From an uncultured Eubacteriales bacterium (GTDB taxonomy: Bacteria > Bacillota > Clostridia > Lachnospirales > Lachnospiraceae): a DNA stretch of 64,000 nucleotides. Both the position numbers and the translations under genes were made by a program. The stretch lies in assembly GCA_900314555.1 (NCBI GenBank), contig OMVQ01000121.1, positions 1 through 64,000 of the forward strand, given 5' to 3'. Positions 1 through 7,696 of the stretch are shown here, in pieces. The notes beneath the pieces are model-generated. The model was not told the DNA's origin and did no database searches. It worked only from the letters and a program-made list of their open reading frames with translations. Each line of letters opens with the position of its first letter. Within the stretch, counting starts at the first letter, position 1.

Positions 1-309
1 CTTATGTTTTCCATCTGCATAATTTATTGTAATTATATAGTTATCTTTAGATACTCCATATATCATTTCTTTGAATTTATCTACTATCGATACATTTTTC
101 TTCACAATTATGTCATTCAGTATATCAACTATTTTGCTTGTCTCACCCTGTTCAAACTTTATATTCTTATTCCATCTTTGTATTTCAATTGTTTCAACCT
201 TACTTTCATCAATTTCTAATCCCTCTTCTTTTACAAGAAGTCCTGGAAGTACAAATATCAATACAATCACAACAAATACTGCCGCAAAAATCATTAGTTT
301 TTTCTTCAT
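1..309 (-). CDS. Truncated membrane-anchored protein of unknown function (N-terminal part)
   Basis: The frame is open from the ATG at 307-309 to the window edge, giving 103 codons without a stop, so the C-terminus lies outside. A GGAGG ribosome site sits a few bases upstream of the ATG. The protein starts MKKKLMIF, then a hydrophobic helix of about 20 residues (residues 5-25) and an acidic segment, so it is probably anchored in the membrane with the rest outside. There is no lipobox cysteine. I do not recognise the family. It follows the LytTR regulator gene by 74 bases on the same strand, so the two may be co-transcribed. Confidence 0.75.
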   Translation of the reverse strand, partial: MKKKLMIFAAVFVVIVLIFVLPGLLVKEEGLEIDESKVETIEIQRWNKNIKFEQGETSKIVDILNDIIVKKNVSIVDKFKEMIYGVSKDNYIITINYADGKHK

Positions 310-383
310 AGTTTATATCCTCCGCTATCCCTATACATATATTTTCTATTATAATGTAATGATTATCCTACTCTTTCCATTAC

Positions 384-1082
384 CTATCTATCAAGCTTTC
401 TGTTATTCATTTGGTAATTATGATATATATCTTTAAACATCTTTAACCTACGTGTTGAAATATCTATTTCTTTACCATTTACAATTGCTTTATTGCCAAT
501 AACATCATCTACATATTTCATATTAACAAGGCACGATTTATGAATTTTAATAAAACAACCATACATTTTTAATTCTTCCTCCACTGACTTCAAAGTCTTT
601 CTGATAATTTTATCTGTCATATTCTTAAAATGAACAACTAAATATATATGTTCTACTGATATGTAAGTTATTTCATTAATTAGTTTCTTAATCTGCTTTT
701 TATTGTCATCCTCATTTGTAAGTTTATCCGCCAGATTTCTTATAATCTGTGGCAAGCTATCTTTTATGGTGTTTTTCATAAAGTAGCCATACACTTTTAT
801 ACCAAAATCAGACGTTGCAAAGCTTCTCTCATCAATTCCAATAATGATTTTTGTATAATGAGAAATATTTTGTAATGTCTGCTCTAATTCTTCCAGAATA
901 TCAAACGAATTGCCAATTATTAATATATTGAAGAAATCATCGACTCTTACTAATCTTTCTTTATTTTCTTTGGATATAACCATAATTTCATTTATAATCC
1001 CCATATTACATAACTCATTATTAACTATTTCTTCAACTTCCTCTAATTCATTCTTATCAAAATTATATAATCCAACTCTCAC
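384..1082 (-). CDS. LytTR-domain transcription regulator with a degenerate receiver
   Basis: 232 residues. The C-terminal half (about 135-225) is a LytTR DNA-binding domain: it contains IKIHKSCLVNMKYV and ends with the ISTRRLKMF segment typical of the fold. The N-terminal 115 residues have the length and strand/helix alternation of a CheY-like receiver. However, the acidic pair after the first strand is replaced by LYNFDKNE, and the position of the phospho-acceptor aspartate reads NILIIGNSFD. Phosphorylation in the normal way is therefore doubtful. Translation appears to start at GTG (1080-1082), with GGAGG about 12 bases upstream, which is a long spacing. No histidine kinase is adjacent. LytTR proteins usually act in AgrA/LytR-type regulation; the target here is unknown. 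Confidence 0.8.
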   Translation of the reverse strand: MRVGLYNFDKNELEEVEEIVNNELCNMGIINEIMVISKENKERLVRVDDFFNILIIGNSFDILEELEQTLQNISHYTKIIIGIDERSFATSDFGIKVYGYFMKNTIKDSLPQIIRNLADKLTNEDDNKKQIKKLINEITYISVEHIYLVVHFKNMTDKIIRKTLKSVEEELKMYGCFIKIHKSCLVNMKYVDDVIGNKAIVNGKEIDISTRRLKMFKDIYHNYQMNNRKLDR

Positions 1083-1305
1083 CTTTTCTTATATCCTCCG
1101 TTATCTATACACTTTTCTCTTTATATGTTAATTATTATTTAAAATCTATTTTTCCTCTGTTAATATTCCATATTATACCATTTTATCTAAATGAAGTCAA
1201 AAAAGACAACAGCCGCACCACTTTTGTGCTGAAAAATACATACATTCTCACGAAAGATTTGATATTGAAATTTAATAGAAAATATAAATATCCTATTCAA
1301 TACAA

Positions 1306-1349
1306 ACAGCCGGCTTTCTGGTAACTAAATTCACCAAAAAACCGGCTGT
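1306..1349 (-). terminator. Rho-independent terminator after asd
   Basis: On the minus strand ACAGCCGGUUUUUUGGU pairs with ACCAGAAAGCCGGCUGU through a 17-bp stem with G-U wobbles, followed by a U-rich stretch. It lies 45 bases downstream of the asd stop. The rest of the 312-base gap between asd and the LytTR gene (1083-1394) holds only the ribosome site of the LytTR gene and AT-rich sequence; I see no other gene in it. Confidence 0.85.
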
Positions 1350-1394
1350 AACTCATACATTATTTTCTTACTATATAAATATATAATATACTAA

Positions 1395-2480
1395 TTATTT
1401 TGCCTGAATATATCCCTGAGCTTTAAGTAATTCAGCACAAAGTACTGCACCACCTGCTGCACCTCTTACTGTATTATGAGATAATCCAACGAATTTATAA
1501 TCATAAACTGTATCTTCTCTTAAACGTCCTACTGAAACGCCCATACCATTTTCATAATTAACATCTAATGAAACCTGTGGACGATTATCTTCTTCAAGAT
1601 ACTGAATAAACTGCTTTGGAGCACTTGGAAGTTCTAATTCCTGTGGAACACCACTAAATGTTACTAATTTCTCGATTAACTGCTCTTTAGTTGGTTTCTT
1701 CTTGAACTTAACAAATACTGCTGCTGTATGTCCGTTAAGAACAGGTACTCTTATACACTGTGTTGTGATAACAGGAGATTCAGCTTTCTTGATTACTCCA
1801 TCTTCTACTTTACCCCATAATCTTAATGGTTCCTGTTCGCTCTTTTCTTCTTCACCGCCGATAAATGGAATAATATTACCCTCCATCTCTGGCCAGTCTT
1901 TAAATGTTTTACCTGCACCTGAAATAGCCTGATATGTAGTAGCTACTACTTCGTATGGCTCAAATTCTTTCCATGCTGTAAGTACAGGAGCATAACTCTG
2001 GATTGAGCAGTTAGGTTTTACTGCTACGAAACCTCTTGTTGTTCCAAGACGTTTCTTCTGTGACTCTATAACTTTGAAATGTTCAGGATTAATTTCAGGA
2101 ACTACCATTGGCACATCAGGTGTCCATCTGTGTGCACTGTTGTTTGATACAACAGGTGTTTCTGTCTTAGCGTATGCTTCTTCAATAGCTTTAATCTCAT
2201 CTTTAGTCATATCTACTGCACTAAATACGAAATCTACTGTTGCAGCAACTTTTTCAACTTCATTAACATTTAATACTACTAATTTCTTAACTGCTTCCGG
2301 CATTGGAGTATCCATTTTCCAACGTCCGCCTACAGCTTCTTCATATGTCTTTCCTGCTGAACGTGGACTTGCTGCTACTGTAACTACTTCAAACCAAGGG
2401 TGATTCTCAAGAAGTGAGATAAATCTCTGTCCTACCATACCTGTTGCACCTAAAATTCCGACTCTTAATTTCTGACTCAT
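1395..2480 (-). CDS. asd: Aspartate-semialdehyde dehydrogenase
   Basis: 361 residues. It reduces aspartyl phosphate to L-aspartate 4-semialdehyde with NADPH, the branch-point step for lysine, threonine, methionine and diaminopimelate. The N-terminus has the Rossmann motif GATGMVGQRF (residues 11-20). The catalytic cysteine is in KPNCSIQ (Cys158) and the catalytic histidine in NGHTAAV (His251). The length and the KPNCSIQ context fit the long archaeal/fungal-type branch rather than the E. coli-type enzyme. A GAGGTG ribosome site precedes the ATG. It is monocistronic, with its own promoter and terminator. Its product is also the aminopropyl donor precursor for the carboxyspermidine route encoded at 4.7-8.9 kb. 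Confidence 0.95.
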   Translation of the reverse strand: MSQKLRVGILGATGMVGQRFISLLENHPWFEVVTVAASPRSAGKTYEEAVGGRWKMDTPMPEAVKKLVVLNVNEVEKVAATVDFVFSAVDMTKDEIKAIEEAYAKTETPVVSNNSAHRWTPDVPMVVPEINPEHFKVIESQKKRLGTTRGFVAVKPNCSIQSYAPVLTAWKEFEPYEVVATTYQAISGAGKTFKDWPEMEGNIIPFIGGEEEKSEQEPLRLWGKVEDGVIKKAESPVITTQCIRVPVLNGHTAAVFVKFKKKPTKEQLIEKLVTFSGVPQELELPSAPKQFIQYLEEDNRPQVSLDVNYENGMGVSVGRLREDTVYDYKFVGLSHNTVRGAAGGAVLCAELLKAQGYIQAK

Positions 2481-2568
2481 ATTTTCACCTCATATATTTT
2501 AAATGTAAATTTATTATCGCTATTATTTCTGTCCGTCTATCACGTACAACTGTTTGCGACGTATGTAT

Positions 2569-2596
2569 ACTATACCACATTTTTTTCAAAATGCAA
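2569..2596 (-). promoter_or_regulatory. Predicted sigma-70 promoter of asd
   Basis: On the minus strand TTGCAT and TATAGT are separated by 16 bases. The predicted start near 2562 gives a leader of about 80 bases. No riboswitch is apparent in this leader. Confidence 0.55.
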
Positions 2597-2615
2597 CTAC
2601 TTTTTAAATTTTATA

Positions 2616-2644
2616 TTGAATATTTTTCATTTTTTTAATATAAT
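2616..2644 (+). promoter_or_regulatory. Predicted sigma-70 promoter of tRNA-Thr
   Basis: TTGAAT and TATAAT separated by 17 bases end 23 bases before the tRNA, as expected for a monocistronic tRNA gene. Confidence 0.65.
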
Positions 2645-2667
2645 ATAAGCAGTGTGCTAATCACATT

Positions 2668-2740
<73 letters not shown>

Positions 2741-2754
2741 TTCTAACGTATGAA

Positions 2755-2810
2755 AATACCGACCTTTAAACGTAAGATTTCTAAGTCTTAGATTAAAGGT
2801 CGGTATTTTT
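2755..2810. terminator. Bidirectional terminator between tRNA-Thr and the DHH gene
   Basis: AAAATACCGACCTTTAA and TTAAAGGTCGGTATTTT form a near-perfect stem around a loop of about 23 bases. T-runs on the right for the plus strand and A-runs on the left suit both the tRNA (plus) and the convergent phosphoesterase gene (minus). Confidence 0.9.
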
Positions 2811-2823
2811 ATATTTATATAAA

Positions 2824-3849
2824 CTATTTAACCGTTCTCATATTATATTTCTCATATCTGATAACAGTATCTATGAAATTATTCTCAATCTGCTCAATTA
2901 ATTCATCTACTTTCTCATGAGATTCAGTAAATGGTACAAAACCTCCTGCCATAGATGGGTGACCGCCACCACTTCCAATTCCTAATAAGGCATCATTAGT
3001 CAATTGTCCCGCATCAAATGATGATACATCACTTCTTACAGAAATTTTAATTCCGTCAACTTTAATTGAATATACTACGCATAGATTAACACCTGCAATA
3101 AGTAACATAAAGTCAGATATCGATGCTATTAACGGTTCAGGACAATGATTTCCTGTATTCGCAAAGCTTATATTATCATATACCTTTATACTCTTAATCG
3201 CATTGGCATAAGCCGACAAATCTCCAAATTGCAATGTACTCGTCTCTAATGAATTAATCAAATCAATATCACACAGATTATATAGCGAATAGAACATATT
3301 GAGGTCAAGATTTGATACACCTCTTGATAAGTTAGCGGTATCTACCTTAATTCCAAACATAAGTGCTGTTGCCACATTCCTGTCAATCTTTATATTATTA
3401 GATATGAAATACGCAGCTATAATAGATGCACACGCACCTACTCTCGGTCTTATATCACAGAACTTATAATCAGCCATTCCAAATGATGGATGGTGGTCTA
3501 TACACATAGTAACTTGGCCTTCTAGATTCTTAAGATTAGCATTACCAGTCTGCGAATCAACTAAAATAATCTCGTCCTCTTTTGTAATATCCTTAACTTC
3601 GCTTAAATGCTTTATATTGATTCCTAAACTCTCTATCATCTTCTTTGTACTATATTTATCAATCTTTCCCTGATAACATATTGTACTTCTGATTCCATTC
3701 TTCTCTAATAACACCTGAAGCCCGAATGCACTTGCAATAGCATCAGGATCCGGAAAGTTATGTGTCTGAATATATATATGTTCTTTATCTATACATTCTA
3801 ACATTTTCTCTAAATTCGTTTTTTTATCTTCCAAAAAGTTTTCCCCCAT
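2824..3849 (-). CDS. DHH/DHHA1 family phosphoesterase (NrnA-like nanoRNase/pAp phosphatase)
   Basis: 341 residues. The family members cleave short oligoribonucleotides, 3'-phosphoadenosine 5'-phosphate or cyclic dinucleotide products with manganese. Visible metal ligands are HNFPDPDAIAS (His30, Asp34, Asp36), VDSQTG (Asp98) and the signature DHHPSFG (118-120). The C-terminal DHHA1 domain has GGGHPSMAGG. The length fits stand-alone NrnA-type enzymes. The start is uncertain: the ATG at 3849 has no ribosome site, whereas a TTG at 3834 lies 7-8 bases after GGGGGA and would shorten the protein by five residues. The exact substrate cannot be told from sequence. Confidence 0.85.
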   Translation of the reverse strand: MGENFLEDKKTNLEKMLECIDKEHIYIQTHNFPDPDAIASAFGLQVLLEKNGIRSTICYQGKIDKYSTKKMIESLGINIKHLSEVKDITKEDEIILVDSQTGNANLKNLEGQVTMCIDHHPSFGMADYKFCDIRPRVGACASIIAAYFISNNIKIDRNVATALMFGIKVDTANLSRGVSNLDLNMFYSLYNLCDIDLINSLETSTLQFGDLSAYANAIKSIKVYDNISFANTGNHCPEPLIASISDFMLLIAGVNLCVVYSIKVDGIKISVRSDVSSFDAGQLTNDALLGIGSGGGHPSMAGGFVPFTESHEKVDELIEQIENNFIDTVIRYEKYNMRTVK

Positions 3850-4077
3850 TGGTTTTTTTCTTATAATTTTATCACTATCTTCTTGTGTAACTTACATAAT
3901 ATTATACCTTAATACACCTTTTAAATCAATCACATTATATGTTTTTTGACATACTATATAATATGATATCGATGTCAAAAGCTGCCTTACGAATTGTTTC
4001 GTGCATTGCACTCCCACACTCCTGACATCTATTATAATACATATAATATCTATAATGTAAAATGTGGAGGTCATTTG

Positions 4078-4713
4078 ATGAAACCAATTCTTAAATTAAA
4101 TAATATTTCATTTTCATATATGTCAGCTTCTGAACAGATAACAATAATTGACAGCCTCTCTTTAGAAGTATTTCCGGGTGAAATAATATCTATAATCGGT
4201 CCTGAAAAATGTGGTAAAAGCACCATACTTTCTATAATCTGCGGTCTTACCAATCCTACCTGCGGGTATATAAATTGCAGTAAAACCCATATCGGATATA
4301 TGGTTCAGAATGGCGATCTATTCCAATGGCATAATATCTACCGTAATTTCTCGAAATACTATAATAATCCACCAGCCCTCTACAAACAGCCTGAAATCAA
4401 TCCATCTTTTTCTGAAAAATGTTCAAACATTAATTCCTGTAAATGTTGTGAGAAAAAAGCTGCTCTTATTAAAGTTCTCGCTTCTGAGCCTGATTTACTT
4501 CTTTTAGATGAGCCTTTTACCTCATTTAACATTGAAGCCCGTTCAGCTATCAGAACAGATATTATTAATCTTATTCATTTAGAACATAAAAGTGCTATTT
4601 TTATATCTGCAAATATCGATGAGGCATTGTCAATCAGCGACAGAGTCATAATTCTTTCTAAAATGCCTTGCAGAATTATTAAAGAATTCCGCACTGACAA
4701 CAACCTGTTATGA
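4078..4713 (+). CDS. ABC transporter-type ATPase with degenerate signature, D-loop and H-loop
   Basis: 211 residues from the ATG at 4078, preceded by GGAGG; the longer open frame upstream has no ribosome site. The overall layout resembles the SsuB/TauB (nitrate/sulfonate-type) ATPases, with a Q-loop (YMVQNGDLFQW) and Walker B (LLLLDEPF). Several catalytic elements are altered. Walker A reads GPEKCGKST instead of GPSGCGKST. The LSGGQ-type signature is replaced by a cysteine-rich NSCKCCEKKAAL stretch. The D-loop is FTSFNIEAR instead of GALD. The H-switch is ISANIDEA, with Asn in place of His. No permease or binding protein is adjacent. The gene is convergent with nspC and their stop codons overlap by six bases. 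It may be inactive as a pump motor or have a different role. Confidence 0.75.
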   Translation: MKPILKLNNISFSYMSASEQITIIDSLSLEVFPGEIISIIGPEKCGKSTILSIICGLTNPTCGYINCSKTHIGYMVQNGDLFQWHNIYRNFSKYYNNPPALYKQPEINPSFSEKCSNINSCKCCEKKAALIKVLASEPDLLLLDEPFTSFNIEARSAIRTDIINLIHLEHKSAIFISANIDEALSISDRVIILSKMPCRIIKEFRTDNNLL

Positions 4714-5835
4714 TAATCTCATTTTGAAGTCATCATAACCAAATTCTTTTATAATTTGTATCTCTCCGTCTTTTTCATATGCAATTGACGGAAGCTTCAT
4801 TCCATTAAATGTATTAGTTTTAACCATAGAATAAATTGCCATATCACAGAACCTAAGCCTGTCTCCTACCTTCAACGGCTCTTTAAAATAATAATCGCCG
4901 ATTATATCACCGGCAAGACAGGTAGGACCTCCAAGTCTGTATCTGATACCACTATTATCGCAGGTTTTGTCACATATTAATGGTGTATATGGCATTTCTA
5001 AGACATCAGGCATATGACAGGCTGCTGAAGTATCTAAAATCGCAATGTTTCTTTCATTTTCAATAATGTCTAAAACAGTTGTAACAAGATAACCGGCATT
5101 GAGTGCAACCGCTTCACCCGGTTCAATATACACTTCAAGATCATATTTCTCTTTCATATGAATTATGCACTTTATCAATGTTTCAATATCATAATCATCT
5201 CTTGTTATATGATGTCCACCACCGAAATTAATCCATTCCATATCATACAATGCATATCCGAATTTTTCTTCGATTACCTCAAGAGTTTTAAGTAAATCAT
5301 CTGAATTCTGCTCACATAACGTATGAAAATGTAAGCCTGATATTCCATCTAAATCTGCTTTTTTAAAATTATCTAATGTTATTCCCATTCTCGAATATTT
5401 AGCACATGGATCATATATCTCATGTCCCTCCTGGGTTGAATATTCAGGGTTAATTCTAAGGCCATACTTCTTGCCTGCCTTAATTGCCTTTTCCTTATAT
5501 CTGCTCCATTGTGACTGTGAATTAAATACTATATGGTCACAGATTTCTAAGATTTCATCTATCTCATCATCTCTGTAAGCGGCTGAATATACGTGTGTTT
5601 CACCGCCCATATATTCTTTACCAAGTCTGGATTCGTATAGTCCACTTGCTGTTGTCCCTGATAAATATTTACCAATCAGCGGATATGTATAAAACATTGA
5701 AAAACATTTCTGCGCTAACAGAATATGGCAACCTGTTCTATCCATAACATTTCTTAAGATTTTCAGGTTTTTCTCTAACAAATCTTCCTCCACCACAAAG
5801 CATGGAGTAGGAATATTATCATAAGTATACTTCAT
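4708..5835 (-). CDS. nspC: Carboxynorspermidine/carboxyspermidine decarboxylase
   Basis: 375 residues, a fold-III PLP-dependent decarboxylase of the NspC group. It removes CO2 from carboxy(nor)spermidine to give (nor)spermidine. The PLP lysine is in LLAQKCFSM (Lys43). HFHTLCEQ, the FGGGHH phosphate-binding loop, EPGEAVAL and the C-terminal CDMAIYSMVKTNTFNG match the family. It is the last gene of the polyamine operon. Its ATG shares one base with the stop codon of the AAA+ gene upstream, so translation of the two is likely coupled. The partner dehydrogenase that makes its substrate is two genes upstream. Confidence 0.92.
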   Translation of the reverse strand: MKYTYDNIPTPCFVVEEDLLEKNLKILRNVMDRTGCHILLAQKCFSMFYTYPLIGKYLSGTTASGLYESRLGKEYMGGETHVYSAAYRDDEIDEILEICDHIVFNSQSQWSRYKEKAIKAGKKYGLRINPEYSTQEGHEIYDPCAKYSRMGITLDNFKKADLDGISGLHFHTLCEQNSDDLLKTLEVIEEKFGYALYDMEWINFGGGHHITRDDYDIETLIKCIIHMKEKYDLEVYIEPGEAVALNAGYLVTTVLDIIENERNIAILDTSAACHMPDVLEMPYTPLICDKTCDNSGIRYRLGGPTCLAGDIIGDYYFKEPLKVGDRLRFCDMAIYSMVKTNTFNGMKLPSIAYEKDGEIQIIKEFGYDDFKMRLS

Positions 5836-7574
5836 TATAAATCTTCCTTTTCAATTGTAAGCAATGCATCACCATTTATTTCATCATATGATTTCTTCAT
5901 AAGTCTCTCTGCCTGCTTCGCAACAACATTTTCAAAGTAATTTCGTATTTCTCTTGCGTTAGCGAAATTTTCTCCTGCATTAGCAACCATAACGCCAATT
6001 TTAAGTGCAAGCTCTTCTTTAACACCCTCTCCTATTATAAAGTCCTGAGATGTACACATTTCAATAAATATATCAACTAACTGACTAACTGAATAATCTT
6101 CAAACTGTATATATTTGTTAAATCTTGAACGAAGTCCCGGATTGGAGTCTAAAAATTTCTCCATAGGTTCAGGATAACCTGCAACAATTACAATCAGTCT
6201 GTCTCTGTTATCCTCCATCAGTTTAAGCAATGTATCAACTGCCTCCTGTCCGAAATCTCCGCCATTATTCTCATAACTTGTAAGTGCATATGCTTCATCA
6301 ATAAACAATATGCCACCCATAGCTTTCTCAACGACTTCCTGAACCTTTTCCGCAGTCTGTCCCATATAGCCTGCAACCAGTCCTGAACGGTCTGTTTCTG
6401 TTAAATCTCCCTTTTCTAGCAATCCAAGGCATTTATATATCTGACCGATTTTTCTTGCAACAGTTGTCTTACCTGTTCCCGGATTACCTATGAATACAAG
6501 ATGATTGCTCATTACAGGATATTTTAAGCCTCTTTCTTTTCTTATCTTTTGCACCTGTAAAATGTTTACAAGACTGTGAATTTCTTTCTTCACTCCGTCT
6601 AATCCAATCATTGAGTCTATATCATCAAGCAAAGCCTTGATGTTATCTGACGGTTCCATATTTCTGGCATTCCCAAAACTTCCGGCATTTCTGGCATTTT
6701 CAAAATTTTCGGCATTACCTGCATTTGCTGAATTTCCCGAATTTCTTTCTATATACCCTTGATAATCAGGATTATTTCTTAATGATTCAGGTGCTTTATC
6801 TTCATACATTTCTTTAACAGATCCACTCATTGAATAATCTCTTTTTATACTGAAATTGATATTCACACTTCCATTTTTTGAACTGCCTTTTAAATCATAA
6901 TATCCCGCAAAACTTTTATCTCCGGAATAAGGATTATAATACGCATTTTCATCTCTCATATTTGCACGCGCATAGAAATTTTGTGATTTATCAGTATAAT
7001 TGCCTCTGTTTAACATCACTTTATTGAAATTAGATTCTGTTTTATCAATTTCTACTTCATCAAAATATATATCCATATCTTCTGCATTCAGAATAAGATT
7101 AAGAATATTTCTTAACATATCTTCAAATGCCATCATCTGGTATGGAAACTGTATTGTATTACTACTGATTACACCATATCCGAACTGTTTTAATGCTTTG
7201 TATAGTATTCTTGTGTCCTTAAGAAAAATATTCATTGATTTCTTCATAATTTTTCTTTCTTCACTAAGCACATATAATATTGATTTTGGAATCTTTGTCA
7301 AAAAATTATTTTTAAGGCAGACATCTTCCCAATAATATTTTCTAAGAAGCTCTTCATTTTCAATGATATCGAATGTACCACATAGAATTTTCTTCTCTCT
7401 GTAACACAAAACTCCGTCCATGGTTGCAAGTAAATATCCCATTCGCAGTAAATCATCCTGAAAATATTCTTGCAATTCTCCTTTATCAAATAAATATCCG
7501 TTTCCTTCATATTTTTCACATATAGAAAGAGCCTGTTTAATACTTAATTTATATATTTCAAAATTATCTTCCAT
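5835..7574 (-). CDS. CbxX/CfqX (SpoVK-like) AAA+ ATPase inside the polyamine operon
   Basis: 579 residues from the ATG at 7574; the upstream in-frame ATG at 7586 is part of the ribosome site ATGGAGAG. Three regions can be seen. An N-terminal helical region of about 170 residues contains YLLATMDGVLCYREKK, loosely TerB-like. A linker rich in Asn, Ala and Gly with NARN/NAEN repeats lies around 275-305. The C-terminal AAA+ module has Walker A GNPGTGKTT (about 363-371), the pore-like GLVAGYMGQTA, Walker B GILFIDEAYAL, and an arginine-finger region SNPGLRSRF. The AAA+ module is the CbxX family that includes rubisco activase of red-type systems and SpoVK. Its place between the two enzymes of the carboxyspermidine route, overlapping nspC, suggests a remodelling role on one of them; that is inference. 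Confidence 0.88.
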   Translation of the reverse strand: MEDNFEIYKLSIKQALSICEKYEGNGYLFDKGELQEYFQDDLLRMGYLLATMDGVLCYREKKILCGTFDIIENEELLRKYYWEDVCLKNNFLTKIPKSILYVLSEERKIMKKSMNIFLKDTRILYKALKQFGYGVISSNTIQFPYQMMAFEDMLRNILNLILNAEDMDIYFDEVEIDKTESNFNKVMLNRGNYTDKSQNFYARANMRDENAYYNPYSGDKSFAGYYDLKGSSKNGSVNINFSIKRDYSMSGSVKEMYEDKAPESLRNNPDYQGYIERNSGNSANAGNAENFENARNAGSFGNARNMEPSDNIKALLDDIDSMIGLDGVKKEIHSLVNILQVQKIRKERGLKYPVMSNHLVFIGNPGTGKTTVARKIGQIYKCLGLLEKGDLTETDRSGLVAGYMGQTAEKVQEVVEKAMGGILFIDEAYALTSYENNGGDFGQEAVDTLLKLMEDNRDRLIVIVAGYPEPMEKFLDSNPGLRSRFNKYIQFEDYSVSQLVDIFIEMCTSQDFIIGEGVKEELALKIGVMVANAGENFANAREIRNYFENVVAKQAERLMKKSYDEINGDALLTIEKEDL

Positions 7575-7603
7575 AAAACTCTCCATTTCGCAAACTTATC
7601 ATA

Positions 7604-7696
7604 TTGTAGAAATTATCACAAAACATTAAATTCTGCTCCTCGATAATTTCTACAACTATTTCTGATTACGATAATTTCTACAACCATTTCTGATTA
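7604..7696 (-). repeat. 28-bp tandem duplication forming alternative intercistronic hairpins
   Basis: A 28-bp unit beginning CGATAATTTCTACAAC occurs twice in tandem (7641-7668 and 7669-7696, one mismatch); the second copy includes the stop codon of the dehydrogenase gene. TTGTAGAAATTATC at 7604-7617 is a perfect 14-base complement of GATAATTTCTACAA in either copy (7642-7655 or 7670-7683). The mRNA between the dehydrogenase and the AAA+ gene can thus fold into either of two hairpins. There is no clear U-run, so this is more likely a processing or stability element than a terminator. Confidence 0.8.

Noticed and set aside
4..436. Plus-strand ORFs at the window start
   Set aside because: They are antisense to the truncated membrane protein and the LytTR gene, lack ribosome sites and have no recognisable sequence.
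959..1131. Plus-strand frame opposite the LytTR gene
   Set aside because: It is the mirror of the real gene and lacks a ribosome site.
1083..1394. Riboswitch or small gene between asd and the LytTR gene
   Set aside because: Apart from the terminator there is no conserved structure or ORF that I can support.
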